DNA from: Myxococcales bacterium
Lineage (GTDB): Bacteria; Myxococcota_A; Polyangia; Haliangiales; Haliangiaceae
DNA length: 39,352 nucleotides
Assembly (NCBI GenBank): GCA_011526095.1
Contig: WYBA01000155.1
Span: 1-39,352 of the forward strand
Direction of reading: 5' to 3'
Of the stretch, positions 30,151 to 38,839 are shown piece after piece (positions within the stretch are counted from its first letter, which is position 1; every line of letters starts with the position of its first letter). The position numbers were made by a program, and so were the translations under genes. The notes beneath the pieces were generated by a model, which worked only from the letters and a program-made list of their open reading frames with translations, did no database searches and was not told the origin of the DNA.

Positions 30151-30671
30151 GTCGCCTCCGATGGATCCGCCGATGCTGGCCAATGACGCTCGAAGTATCG
30201 GACGATGATCGGGTCGTCGACGCCGTTCGGGAGCCAACCGGGCGGGACGTCGTTGCCGTTCAGCAACGCCTCGGTGATCCGTCCCAGCACGGCATCATGA
30301 CGCTCATCCCGAAGACAGCCCTGCCATGCGATGAGCGCGCGCCTGACAGCCTTCTGAGGCTCCCACCCTTGCTCAGCGGGCCATCCCGCCGCGACCTCAT
30401 GAAGGTGGCGGACGAGCAAGTCGCGCGCGCAGTACTCGACTGCTTCGCGCTCCTTCGCCTCTTCGACGAGCGCCCACTGAATCTGAATGGGAGCGACGTC
30501 GCCTCCCCCGAGGTCGCTCGAAAGCTGCACGAGCGTCCGCGTTGGCGTCGACGCGGCGAACTCGGTCGCCGACGAGAACCCGCGCGAGCGGACGAGATCG
30601 AGCAGGCGCTCCTTCCATTCGCCTCGCCAGGCATGGCCGCGCCCGGGAGGGTATTTGCCGTGGTCGGTCAT
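30147..30671 (-). CDS. Putative immunity protein for the adjacent polymorphic toxin
   Basis: 174 aa, no signal peptide, probably cytoplasmic. The ATG at 30671 overlaps the toxin stop by 4 bp (ATGA), the position expected of an immunity gene. The sequence is mostly helical: WKERLLDLVRSRGFSSATEF, IQWALVEEAKEREAVEYCAR, IAWQGCLRDERHDAVLGRIT, and an acidic end VDDPIIVRYFERHWP. No named immunity family is recognised with certainty, so the role rests on position and on the toxin-like gene before it. Confidence 0.6.
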   Translation of the reverse strand: MTDHGKYPPGRGHAWRGEWKERLLDLVRSRGFSSATEFAASTPTRTLVQLSSDLGGGDVAPIQIQWALVEEAKEREAVEYCARDLLVRHLHEVAAGWPAEQGWEPQKAVRRALIAWQGCLRDERHDAVLGRITEALLNGNDVPPGWLPNGVDDPIIVRYFERHWPASADPSEAT

Positions 30672-33600
30672 GGCGCTTTGTAGTGTACGTACGGGAGGTG
30701 ATCGATGCCGAAGCGTACCCGCAGGTCTTCCATGATCTCCAGGATGTCAGCGCGAGAGAGCTTCGCGCTCGGTCCTTGCGCTGCCTGTAGCAGGGCCTCC
30801 TCGTCGCGCAACCGCCGCATCAACTCGGTGTTCCATTCGTGGTCCTTCCAATGGCGACGCGCCATGGACTGGTTACCGCCGTGGACCATCTCATGGTCGA
30901 GCTTGTCCAGGTCGACCGTGAAGTTGTCGATGTCCTGGCCCGGGAATCCGCGCTCCTGGAAGAACTTGAGCTCCTCCTGCGGCAGGGTGTGGTGTCGATC
31001 GGGTCGCTGGATGCCGAGGCGCGAGGAGTCGAGCACGCCCATGCCCTGGTCGGCGGCCATCTCCGGCGACATCTCCGACTCGGGCACAGGTCGCGTCCGG
31101 CGCCCGGTGACGGGGTCGGCGAGCCCGATGTCATCGACGACATCGTCGGCGGAGTGAGACGTGCCGTATGGATCCGCGCCCCAGTCCGCGGCGTCGTCGG
31201 CGTAGCTCGCCTCGGGGCCGTAGTCATCGAACAGGCTCCCGTCGGCGGGCTCGACGCTCTCGACCTCGAACGGGTCGCCCGCTTCGTCGACGGAGCGCGC
31301 CGCGGCGGGTGCGGCGGGTGCGGCGAGATCGACAGTGGGACGGAAGGTCACCCAGACCTCGGCGTCCGGTGCCATGCTGGCGACGTCGACCGTGTTGTCG
31401 GCGGCGCCCGCTGCCATACCGCCACCGACGAGCGCGGGCGCCATGCCGCCACCGAGCCCGCCTCCGCCGAGCGTGTCGAGGTACTCGCGCACCTTCATGC
31501 GCACTCGCACCGAGGCTCCGTAGCCGGCCTGCCGGCTCGCCTCCATCACCTTGAGCAGATGCGGATGACGCTCGGCGTATACGGCCGCCATGTTCTGCGC
31601 CGACTTCGGCATGAAGCGCGCCGCGCCGAGCGACAGCCCGGCGAACGCCGTGCCGGCGACGCCGCCCTCCGCGAACGCCTTGCCGTAGTCGCCGAAGTCG
31701 CTGAAGCCCTCCTTGCCCATCACGAGCTGGTCGTACACGTCCGCTGCGAACAGGCCGCCCACGTTGCCGACCGCGCCGCCCGCGGCGCCGCCGATCACCG
31801 CGGCACCACCCTGGCCGGCGCCCATACCGAGGGCCGCGCCCTCCGCCCAACCACCGGCGAGGCCACCCGTCCACGCCGCGGCGGCGCCGACCACGAGCGT
31901 ACGCGCTGAGGCAGTTCCGACGCTGCTCCAGTACGCATCGTCAGAGATCATGCCGGCGTCGCGAGCTTCGTGTGCGTCATCGATCGCCGACTTGCCGCCG
32001 AACGAGAACGTGTCGAGCCCCTTGTTCAGCAGGAACCAACCGAACGCGTTGACCTCGTTGATCGTGCCGCCCTCCTCGAGGTTCTGGTCGACCTGATCCA
32101 TCATGAACTCGCGGCTCGACGGCACGCCGCCCTTGCCCTCCCAGTACGGCGCGAGCATCCGCTCGGCCTGCGGATCGTTGATGGAGTCGGCGATCATCTG
32201 GATGTGCCCCCACGGCACGTTGCTCGCCCAGCGATCGAGGAGGTTCATGCGCACGAGCTGCATCACCAGCTCGCCGCGAGCGCGTGGCTCGGCGCTCGCG
32301 AGCATGTTGGTGATGTGCGAACCGTCGGAGTCCGTGACCGCCCAGTCCGTCATGCCGTAGGTCAGGGACGAGTGCGCCGAGTCGGCGTCCCAGAAGCCGA
32401 CATCCGCGGTCGCGCCGGTCTCCTTCGCCTGGGCGCTCACCTTGCGCTCCAGCTCGTCGGGCGTCTTGCCGTTGATGCTCTTGACCCGCTGGATCTCAGA
32501 CCAGAGTCCCTTCTTCTTGAGCACCGCCGCGAGGAAGAAGAAGTTGACGGGCCGACTGCGCTTGCGCTCCAGGCGATCGACCGCCTCGCGAGTCTGGTCG
32601 GGGCTCGCCGGGACGCTGCGGCCGTCCTCGTCGGTCGGCATCACCAGGTGCTGCTCGATGTAGTTTGCCTCGTCGAGCAACTCGACGACGTTGTTGGCCT
32701 CGAACGCGACGAAGCCGACCAGATCGCGCAGCTTCGGCGGCGCCTCGGTCGCGCCGGCCACCGCCTCGCCGTCGAACATCTGCGGACTGAGCCTGACCGC
32801 CATCATGGGGAGCGAGCCCGCGAGCGCGGCGTCGAGCTGTCCCTTGAGCTGGGTGAGCAATGCCATGTCCGCGGGGTCGGTGTAGATGTCGGTCTCGGCC
32901 GTGGAGACCTGCAGAGCCTTGGGGTCGACCTCGGGCACCAGCTCTGACAGCCTCGCCTCGGCCTCGCGGATCTTTGTCAGGCCGCCGATGACATGCCCCG
33001 CGATCTCGAGCGCGGCTCGCGGCTCCATCGCGGACACCGCGGCGGTCCACGCCGGGACCATCGTCGACTGGATCGCTTCGAGGTGCTGGAGCGCGAACTG
33101 CGCGAGCTTCGTCGCGCGATCGATCGCCCGAGGCGGCGCGGCTTGAGCGCCTTGCTCCGCGGCGACGGGGCCGGATCGTTGTAGATGAAGCCCGGCTCCT
33201 GGCCGCGCGGTGGCGCTCAGCGCCCCGCGTTCGCCAGCCGCGACGCGCTGGGCGTTCGCGCTTGCCTCGATCTCGGCGGGCTCGTGCTCGGTGGCGACCA
33301 CGCCGCTCGCGGCGAGCGCCGTCTCGCCGGCCTGCTCCTGCTGCACGACGTGCGTCAGCTCGTGGGCCACCGTCGGCGCGTCCGGGCTCGCGTCAGCGAA
33401 GGCGACGACGTTGCCCGCGGCTGCGGCGTCGGCGCCGAGGGGCGCCAGCGCGCTCGCCCGCTCGGTGTACGCCTCGACGTGCCCGAGGTCGCGTCCGAAC
33501 GCTTCCTCCATGCGCGCTCGGTGCGGCAGCTCGACGGGCTCGGCGCCCGGCTCCACCGGTGGAGCGGCGTCGCTGTGCACGGCTGCTCGTTCGACGACCA

Positions 33601-34405
33601 CCTCCGACGGCGCAGCCGCCTCGCCGGCCGGAAGCTCGACGAGCGCCGGGGCTTGATGCTCCGACGGCGCGACCGCGGTCGCCCGCGCGCCATAGCCGGG
33701 CGGCGGCGCGATGAGCGCCGCAGCCTGCTGCTGTGCCGCCTCCGTCGCACGCGCCCGCGCGCGAACCTTCGAGTCGTTGAGGATGCCCTTGAGCCGCTGC
33801 TTGCGGTCCGGGGTGAAGCGTCCGAACCGACGAGCGATCGGATGCGACGGGAAGCTGGCCAGCAGCTCACCGAACGCCTGGATGTCCGACCACAGCATCG
33901 CGCCGCGAAAGACGGCCGCCACGGCACGCTCGGCCTCCGCGTACACGCGCATCGCGTCGGAGACCGGCGCATCGGGCGGCAGTGCCGCGAGCAGATCGTT
34001 CGCGCACGAGAGCGCAGGCGCGAGCTTCGCGGGCTTCGCGGGCGCGGCGGCGAGGCGCGCCTGCATGTCCGCGAGCAAGTCGCTGGCTCCCGAGAGCTTG
34101 GCGGCCACGTCGGGCGCCGCCGCGTGGTCCTTGGCCGCGAGCGCGCCGTCGACCGCGTGCTGGATCGACTTGACGCCGCTGTCGGCCTGCTTCCGGCCAC
34201 GTTCCCACGCGACTGGATCGGAATCCACCTGCGCCGCGACCATCGCCGCGATACCGGTCGTGACTTGCTGCTGGTGGTTGTCGAGGTTTCCGGCGATCGC
34301 GCTCGCTCGCTCGGCTCGCTCGGCGGGCGTTGGCTCATGCTCCTGGCGCTGCCGCACGTCGACGGTGCCGCCGACGCCGTGGCGAAACGCTCGGTCCATC
34401 ACCAT
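30668..34405 (-). CDS. Polymorphic toxin with DUF4157 (eCIS-core) domain and C-terminal His-rich nuclease-like domain
   Basis: 1245 aa from ATG 34405, with GGAGG 6 nt upstream; ATG 34399 is also possible. A helical N-terminal region (about 1-200) and an Ala/Pro-rich linker lead to DUF4157 at about 290-355: RMEEAFGRDLGHVEAYTERA and APTVAHELTHVVQQEQAG, carrying the zinc-protease-like HELTH motif. A large alpha region and a Gly/Ala-rich hydrophobic stretch (about 830-900, GGLAGGWAEGAALGMGAGQG) follow. The last 120 residues read PDRHHTLPQEELKFFQERGF, LDHEMVHGGNQSMARRHWKD and LRVRFGIDHLPYVHY. The HH...H...HGGN...W pattern is that of HNH/EndoVII-type toxin domains (DUF2380-like), so nuclease activity is likely. 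DUF4157 marks cargo of extracellular contractile injection systems; no such system is in this window. Confidence 0.85.
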   Translation of the reverse strand: MVMDRAFRHGVGGTVDVRQRQEHEPTPAERAERASAIAGNLDNHQQQVTTGIAAMVAAQVDSDPVAWERGRKQADSGVKSIQHAVDGALAAKDHAAAPDVAAKLSGASDLLADMQARLAAAPAKPAKLAPALSCANDLLAALPPDAPVSDAMRVYAEAERAVAAVFRGAMLWSDIQAFGELLASFPSHPIARRFGRFTPDRKQRLKGILNDSKVRARARATEAAQQQAAALIAPPPGYGARATAVAPSEHQAPALVELPAGEAAAPSEVVVERAAVHSDAAPPVEPGAEPVELPHRARMEEAFGRDLGHVEAYTERASALAPLGADAAAAGNVVAFADASPDAPTVAHELTHVVQQEQAGETALAASGVVATEHEPAEIEASANAQRVAAGERGALSATARPGAGLHLQRSGPVAAEQGAQAAPPRAIDRATKLAQFALQHLEAIQSTMVPAWTAAVSAMEPRAALEIAGHVIGGLTKIREAEARLSELVPEVDPKALQVSTAETDIYTDPADMALLTQLKGQLDAALAGSLPMMAVRLSPQMFDGEAVAGATEAPPKLRDLVGFVAFEANNVVELLDEANYIEQHLVMPTDEDGRSVPASPDQTREAVDRLERKRSRPVNFFFLAAVLKKKGLWSEIQRVKSINGKTPDELERKVSAQAKETGATADVGFWDADSAHSSLTYGMTDWAVTDSDGSHITNMLASAEPRARGELVMQLVRMNLLDRWASNVPWGHIQMIADSINDPQAERMLAPYWEGKGGVPSSREFMMDQVDQNLEEGGTINEVNAFGWFLLNKGLDTFSFGGKSAIDDAHEARDAGMISDDAYWSSVGTASARTLVVGAAAAWTGGLAGGWAEGAALGMGAGQGGAAVIGGAAGGAVGNVGGLFAADVYDQLVMGKEGFSDFGDYGKAFAEGGVAGTAFAGLSLGAARFMPKSAQNMAAVYAERHPHLLKVMEASRQAGYGASVRVRMKVREYLDTLGGGGLGGGMAPALVGGGMAAGAADNTVDVASMAPDAEVWVTFRPTVDLAAPAAPAAARSVDEAGDPFEVESVEPADGSLFDDYGPEASYADDAADWGADPYGTSHSADDVVDDIGLADPVTGRRTRPVPESEMSPEMAADQGMGVLDSSRLGIQRPDRHHTLPQEELKFFQERGFPGQDIDNFTVDLDKLDHEMVHGGNQSMARRHWKDHEWNTELMRRLRDEEALLQAAQGPSAKLSRADILEIMEDLRVRFGIDHLPYVHYKAP

Positions 34406-34914
34406 CGCCCGCCTCCGGCGCGCTCGATCAAGGTGCCGGCTTCCTGCTCCAGGTCGGATAGCAACGCGACCAGCGCGCGAACACTGCGCCGCGCATGGAC
34501 AAGAGCGCGCGTAACGTCGGCCATCGCCACGTCGACCAGTCGACGTTCCGCGCGACATTCGTCGCGGTCCAGTTCCTCGCGCAGGCGACCGATCGCGGGA
34601 CGCACTGCGCGAAGGCGTACGTTCAGACGGACGAGTTGTTCGGCGACGCGCTGATCCGAATCGAGCGCGACGCTGGCGCGCGGCGGGGGTGGCAGCGGAG
34701 GCGGCTCGTCCGATCCGTCGATGCCGCGCTCTGGCGGCTCGACGGCGACGTGCTGCGGACACGTGGGCGCGTCCTCGTCGAACCCGCCCGCGTCGATCCC
34801 ATGCAGTTCGCCGCCAAGTCTGAGACCGAGCGGCGTGGCTGGCGACGCCGCGCGCACGCGCGCCGCAGCAGCGACGCGCAAGGTGGCGAGGGCTCGCTCG
34901 CGATCGCTCACCAC
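34399..34914 (-). CDS. Hypothetical protein coupled to the toxin gene
   Basis: 171 aa from GTG 34914 (adjacent GTG 34911 and a far upstream ATG 35013 also possible; the added N-terminus would be Arg/Ser noise). A GGAG precedes the GTG by about 10 nt. It reads VVSDRERALATLRVAAAARV, a Pro-rich hinge DEPPPLPPPPRA, then helices LVRLNVRLRAVRPAIGRLRE, CRAERRLVDVAMADVTRALV and LLSDLEQEAGTLIERAGG. No domain recognised. The coiled-coil-like end and its 7-bp overlap with the toxin suggest a chaperone or loading factor (inference). Confidence 0.6.
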   Translation of the reverse strand: MVSDRERALATLRVAAAARVRAASPATPLGLRLGGELHGIDAGGFDEDAPTCPQHVAVEPPERGIDGSDEPPPLPPPPRASVALDSDQRVAEQLVRLNVRLRAVRPAIGRLREELDRDECRAERRLVDVAMADVTRALVHARRSVRALVALLSDLEQEAGTLIERAGGGRW

Positions 34915-35346
34915 CAGACTACTCCGGCGCGACGTAGCCACCAGCGTGTCACTCGATCTGCCAGTGCCGCGAGAGCGCGAGGAAGCGCGAGCGCCAGAGT
35001 GCGGAGCGAACACGAAGCAGCGCGCGTCGTCGGCGTGCTGGACGTGCTGGACCTCGGGCCGTGATCGGGTTGCGCGGTCATGTTTGATCGGTCGCTCAGG
35101 GACACCGGTCAGCGTTCGCGGCGGTTGCCGGTCGGGTGTCGACGTCGGCCATCTTAGGGACGGCTCGGCTCCCTTCTTCCTCGAAAGGCGTTCAACGAAA
35201 CAGGTTTTCGGGCGGGGGCATTGAACGACGGCGTCGCAACCCGGTGGGATCGCTCACGCCGATCGGCGAGTCACCGCTGCGGGGTGAGACAGAGCGTCGC
35301 GTCGGGGGTTCCCGACACGGGGCCGGTGGCGGTACCACAGACAGCG
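34915..35346. other. Intergenic control region between divergent transcription units
   Basis: About 430 bp between the toxin operon (minus) and the FHA gene (plus). I see no gene, no GTGAC dyad and no convincing -24/-12 box. The stretch 34915-35013 is open in the frame of the minus-strand gene and may be its N-terminal extension. The sequence around 35170-35215 (CCTCGAAAGGCGTTCAACG and AACAGGTTTTC) is more AT-rich than the surroundings and may hold promoters. Confidence 0.4.
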
Positions 35347-35985
35347 ATGAGCCAGGGCACGGCGAGCCTACCGCCGCAGGAGCGGCAGAGCTGGATCCTC
35401 AACGACGCGGTGGTCGGGATCCGCATCGCCGGCACTTCGTTCGACTACGTGCTCGCCGGGCGCGAGCTGTACTGGATCGGGCGCACGCAGATCCACGAGC
35501 AAGGCGCTGGTTCGATCGTGATCGACAACCCGCACGTCTCCGATCGGCACGCGACGATCGAGCTGCGCAACGGTCGATGGATCGTCTTCGACCGCGACTC
35601 GCGCAACGGCATCTTCGTCGGCGACGAGCGACGCACGATGTTCGAGCTGGTGCCCGGCCTGTCGTTCCGGATCGCCTCGATCCCGCTGGTGGCATACAGC
35701 GAGGGCGGCCGGCGCGCTCGCGCGCAGATGCAGCGCTACTTCGGCCTCGGCGACGGTTTCCAGGTGACCGTGGAGGGCGTGCTCCGTGCCGCCGGCGAGC
35801 GCCGCCACATCGCGCTCATCGAACCGCCCGGCGGCGGCGCGCTCGCCGTCGCGCGCGCGATCCACGACGCCTCCTCGCGGGCCACCTGGCCGCTCGAGGT
35901 CGTCAGCACACTCGGCACCGAACGCGAGCAGCGCAAGCTGCTCGACCGGGCCGCGTACGGGACGATCGTGATCCCCACCGAGGCG
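35347..35985 (+). pseudogene. 5' part of an FHA protein with degenerate sigma54-activator scaffold, cut by IS21
   Basis: 213 codons from ATG 35347 to the insertion point. The FHA domain (about 30-115) has YWIGRTQIHEQGAGSIVIDN and PHVSDRHATIELRNGRWIVF, followed by DRDSRNGIFV, the phospho-Thr-binding loops. Next comes the start of a sigma54-activator-like AAA scaffold in which Walker A is replaced by EPPGGGALAVARAIHDASS and Walker B by YGTIVIPTEA. The frame enters the IS after codon 213 and stops at 36003. The 3' part is at 38840. Joined, the coding frame is exact (639 + 429 nt). The intact protein would have bound phosphorylated partners, plausibly targets of the PEGA kinase at 27621. Confidence 0.85.
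35979..35985. repeat. Target-site duplication, left copy (CGAGGCG)
   Basis: The 7-bp sequence CGAGGCG directly precedes the IS21 left end. An identical copy follows the right end at 38833-38839. Confidence 0.85.
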
Positions 35986-36019
35986 TGTAGCGGGGTGGGC
36001 TAACTGATCCGTGTGGAGG

Positions 36020-36267
36020 CAGCGAAACTGATCGCGCCGGGGGCGGCCAAGCTGATCGCAGCGAGGGCGGCCAAGCTGATCGCGGCCAAGGGCCTGCGGG
36101 TGGTGTCGAGCGTGAGCGTGGGGGCGGCCAAGCTGATCGCGCCGGGGGCGGCCAAGGTGATCGGGGGCAACAGGCCACGGGTGTGCGTGCGCGTGGACGG
36201 GAGCGGCCAAGCTGATCGCTGCTGGGGGCGGCCAAACTGATCGCGTAGGGGGCGGCCAAACTGACCG
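36020..36267 (+). repeat. IS21 left subterminal multiple repeats (about eight copies)
   Basis: Copies of GGCGGCCAAGCTGATCGC or close variants sit at about 36020, 36042, 36067, 36123, 36148, 36203, 36228 and 36252, all in the same orientation and unevenly spaced. They are likely IstA binding sites. Eight copies is more than the two to three usual per end. Confidence 0.85.
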
Positions 36268-36335
36268 CCCTCGGCGCCGGTCGCCGGGGTCAGGGCAACC
36301 CGCGACGGTCCTCGGTCCACGAGGAGGACGTCGCG

Positions 36336-37925
36336 ATGTGCATGCGGAGGGTCGACATGGATCGGCTGCAGGAGCTGGTGCGGCTGCACCGGATGGGCAC
36401 AGGTGCGCGCGAGGTGGCGCGCCTGGTGTCGATGAGCCCGAACACCGAGCGCGCGTACCGCGAGGCGCTCGCGCGGGAGAACTTGCTCGCGGGGCCAGTC
36501 GAGGAGCTGCCGGCGCTCGAAGAGCTCAAGGCAGCGGTGCTGCGCGCGATGCCGACGACGACGGCGCCGCAGAACGCGTCGTCGATCGAACAGTGGGAGC
36601 CGCGCATCGTCGAGCTGGCGAAGGCCGGCGCCGGGCCGACGGCGATCTTCGACCGCCTCCGGCTCGAGGAGTCGTCGTTCGACGGCTCGTTCTGGGCGGT
36701 GCGCGCCGTCTACCGGCGCTGGCGCAAGCAGCGCGGCGTGCGTGCCGAGGACGTCGCGATCGCGGTCGAGACGGCGGCCGGCGACGTCGCGCAAGTCGAC
36801 TTCGGCTACGTCGGCTGGCTGTACGACGCGTCGACGGGACGGCGCCGCAAGGCGTGGGTGTTCGTCCTCGTGCTCGGGTACTCGCGGCGAATGTTCGCGC
36901 GCATCGTCTTCGACCAGAAGATCGAGACGTGGCTGCGCCTGCACGTCGAGGCGTTCGCCGAGCTCGGCGGCGTGCCGGCGACGATCGTGCCCGACAACCT
37001 GAAGGCCGCGGTGATCCGCGCGGCGTTCGGCGTCGACGACGCGGCGTCGCTCAACCGCAGCTACCGCGAGCTCGCGCGGTTCTACGGCTGCAAGGTGGAC
37101 CCCGCGCCGATCTACGCACCGGAGAAGAAGGGCAAGGTCGAGTCGGGCGTCAAGTACGTCAAGCGCAACTTCTTCGTCGGGCGCGACAACGCCGACGCCG
37201 ACGAGACGCGCACGGCGCTCGCACGTTGGGTCGACGAGATCGCGAACCAGCGCGTGCACGGCACGACGCACCGCCGACCGGCCGACCTGTTCGTCGTCGA
37301 GCGCGCGGCGCTGCGACCGCTGCCGCCGCGGCGGTACGAGCTCGTGCTCTGGCACCAGGCGCAAGTCCATCGCGACAGCCACGTGGCGTTCGATCGCCGG
37401 CTCTACTCGGTGCCGTGGCGGCTCGTCGGGCAGCGCGTGTGGCTGCGCGCGACGCCGAACGACGTCACCGTCTACGCCAACGACGAACGAGTCGCGACGC
37501 ACGATCGTCGAGGCGACTCGCCGCGCGCGACGCTCGACGAGCACCTGCCGCCCGAGCGCGCGCCGTGGCGGCATCGCTGCCGCGAGTTCTGGGAGGACCG
37601 CGCCGACCGCATCGCGCCCGAGGTCGGCGCGTACGTCCGCAGCGTCTTCGACTCCGACGAGGTGCTGTCGATGCTGCGCACCGTCCAGGCGGTGGTGACG
37701 CACCTCGAGAAGTTCCCGCGCGAGCGCGCCGTCGCCGCGTGCCTCCGCGCGCAGCACTACGGCAGCACGAGCTACGGCGCGATCAAGAACATCCTGCGCC
37801 AGGGCCTCGACCTTCAGCCGCTGCCGTCGACGCCAGCGAGCGAGCCGCTCGCCAACCCACGCTTCGCTCGTCCGATCGGCGAGCTGATCCACAAGCACCA
37901 GGAGAACCACGATGAGCTCAACTGA
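36336..37925 (+). CDS. istA: IS21-family transposase IstA
   Basis: 529 aa from ATG 36336, with GAGGAGG 8 nt upstream. An N-terminal HTH region (MDRLQELVRLHRMGTGAREV, SMSPNTERAYREAL) is followed by an rve/DDE integrase core: D155 in AQVDFGYVG, D220 in IVPDNLKAAV and E269 in KGKVESGVKYVKRNFF. A C-terminal beta domain (RLYSVPWRLVGQRVWLR) and a helical tail end the protein. All three catalytic acidic residues are present and the length is normal, so it is probably active. Confidence 0.95.
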   Translation: MCMRRVDMDRLQELVRLHRMGTGAREVARLVSMSPNTERAYREALARENLLAGPVEELPALEELKAAVLRAMPTTTAPQNASSIEQWEPRIVELAKAGAGPTAIFDRLRLEESSFDGSFWAVRAVYRRWRKQRGVRAEDVAIAVETAAGDVAQVDFGYVGWLYDASTGRRRKAWVFVLVLGYSRRMFARIVFDQKIETWLRLHVEAFAELGGVPATIVPDNLKAAVIRAAFGVDDAASLNRSYRELARFYGCKVDPAPIYAPEKKGKVESGVKYVKRNFFVGRDNADADETRTALARWVDEIANQRVHGTTHRRPADLFVVERAALRPLPPRRYELVLWHQAQVHRDSHVAFDRRLYSVPWRLVGQRVWLRATPNDVTVYANDERVATHDRRGDSPRATLDEHLPPERAPWRHRCREFWEDRADRIAPEVGAYVRSVFDSDEVLSMLRTVQAVVTHLEKFPRERAVAACLRAQHYGSTSYGAIKNILRQGLDLQPLPSTPASEPLANPRFARPIGELIHKHQENHDELN

Positions 37926-38688
37926 CGACCTGATCCCGCTGTTGAAGAAGCTGCGCCTGTCCGGCGTGCTGCAGAGCCTCGAGCTGCGCACCCGCCAGGC
38001 CGTCGACGACGACCTCGCGCATGTCGAGTTCCTCTACCGCCTGCTCTCCGACGAGGTCGAGCGCCGCGACGCCAAGCAGCTCGAGATGCGGCTGCGCCGC
38101 GCGAGCTTCGAGGGCGTGCGCTCGATCGAGGACTTCGACTTCCTGTTCAACCCGAAGGTGCCGAAGACCAAGATCATCGACCTCGCAACCTGTGCGTTCG
38201 TCGAGCGGCGCGAGAACGTTCTGCTCGTCGGGCGCACCGGCGTCGGCAAGTCGCACATCGCGCAGGCGCTCGGCCACCGCGCGTGCCGCGCCGGCTTCCA
38301 CGTCCTCTACGTCAGCGCGCACGACATGCTCACCCAGCTCCGTGCCGCGCGCGCCGACGCGACGCTCGATCGGAAGATGCTGCGCTTCACGACGCCCGAC
38401 CTCTTGATCGTCGACGACCTCGGCCTGCGCCCGCTAACGCACGACGAGCCGATCGACCTCTACGAGATCATCCGGCAGCGGTACGAGCGCGGCTCGACGA
38501 TCCTCACGTCGAACCGCGCCGTGGAAGAGTGGCCGCCGCTGTTCGGCGACCTGCTGCTCGCGAGCGCCGCGATGGACCGGCTGCTCCACCACGCCCACGT
38601 GATCGAGATGGACGGCGACACGTTCCGGAACCCGCCGCCGGCGAAGCGCGCCAGGGCCGGCAACGGCCGAGCCGCCGCCGCGGGCTGA
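37912..38688 (+). CDS. istB: IS21 helper ATPase IstB
   Basis: 258 aa, AAA+ ATPase of the DnaC/IstB type. It starts inside the end of istA (14-bp overlap), as is usual. Walker A is GRTGVGKSH at residues 107-115, Walker B LLIVDDLGL, sensor segment TILTSNRAVEEW, and the last part RLLHHAHVIEMDGDTFRNPP. It selects the target and stimulates IstA. Confidence 0.95.
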   Translation: MSSTDDLIPLLKKLRLSGVLQSLELRTRQAVDDDLAHVEFLYRLLSDEVERRDAKQLEMRLRRASFEGVRSIEDFDFLFNPKVPKTKIIDLATCAFVERRENVLLVGRTGVGKSHIAQALGHRACRAGFHVLYVSAHDMLTQLRAARADATLDRKMLRFTTPDLLIVDDLGLRPLTHDEPIDLYEIIRQRYERGSTILTSNRAVEEWPPLFGDLLLASAAMDRLLHHAHVIEMDGDTFRNPPPAKRARAGNGRAAAAG

Positions 38689-38702
38689 GCGAGCTCGGGA
38701 TG

Positions 38703-38820
38703 GATCAGTTTGGCCGCCCCTACGCCGCCATCGTGTCGAGCCCGAGCACCGGATCGCACGTGCGGCCTCCCTGTGGATAACCGCGATCAGCTTGGCCGCC
38801 CCCTATGCGATCAGTCGCCC
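38703..38820 (-). repeat. IS21 right subterminal repeats
   Basis: Inverted copies of the left-end repeat lie at 38703-38720 (GATCAGTTTGGCCGCC core) and 38789-38806 (GATCAGCTTGGCCGCC core). A partial copy, GCGATCAGTCGCC, lies at about 38807-38820 within the terminal sequence. Confidence 0.8.
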
Positions 38821-38832
38821 CGCCCGTTGACA

Positions 38833-38839
38833 CGAGGCG
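38833..38839. repeat. Target-site duplication, right copy (CGAGGCG)
   Basis: Identical to 35979-35985 and directly next to the IS21 right end. Confidence 0.85.

Larger units (their letters stand above)
35986..38832 (+). mobile_element. Complete IS21-family insertion sequence
   Basis: A 2847-bp element. Both ends start with TGT when read inward and share the pattern TGT-N4-GGG-N-GGG-N3-ACTGATC (left at 35986, right complement from 38832). Inside both ends are several copies of the repeat GGCGGCCAAGCTGATCGC, the multiple transposase sites typical of IS21. It carries istA and istB with a 14-bp overlap. The flanks are a perfect 7-bp duplication, CGAGGCG. Everything needed for mobility is intact, so the insertion looks recent. 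Confidence 0.92.

Noticed and set aside
36013..36240. Open frame with repeated AAKLIA units
   Set aside because: It is the translation of the IS21 subterminal DNA repeats, with no ribosome site and no known counterpart.
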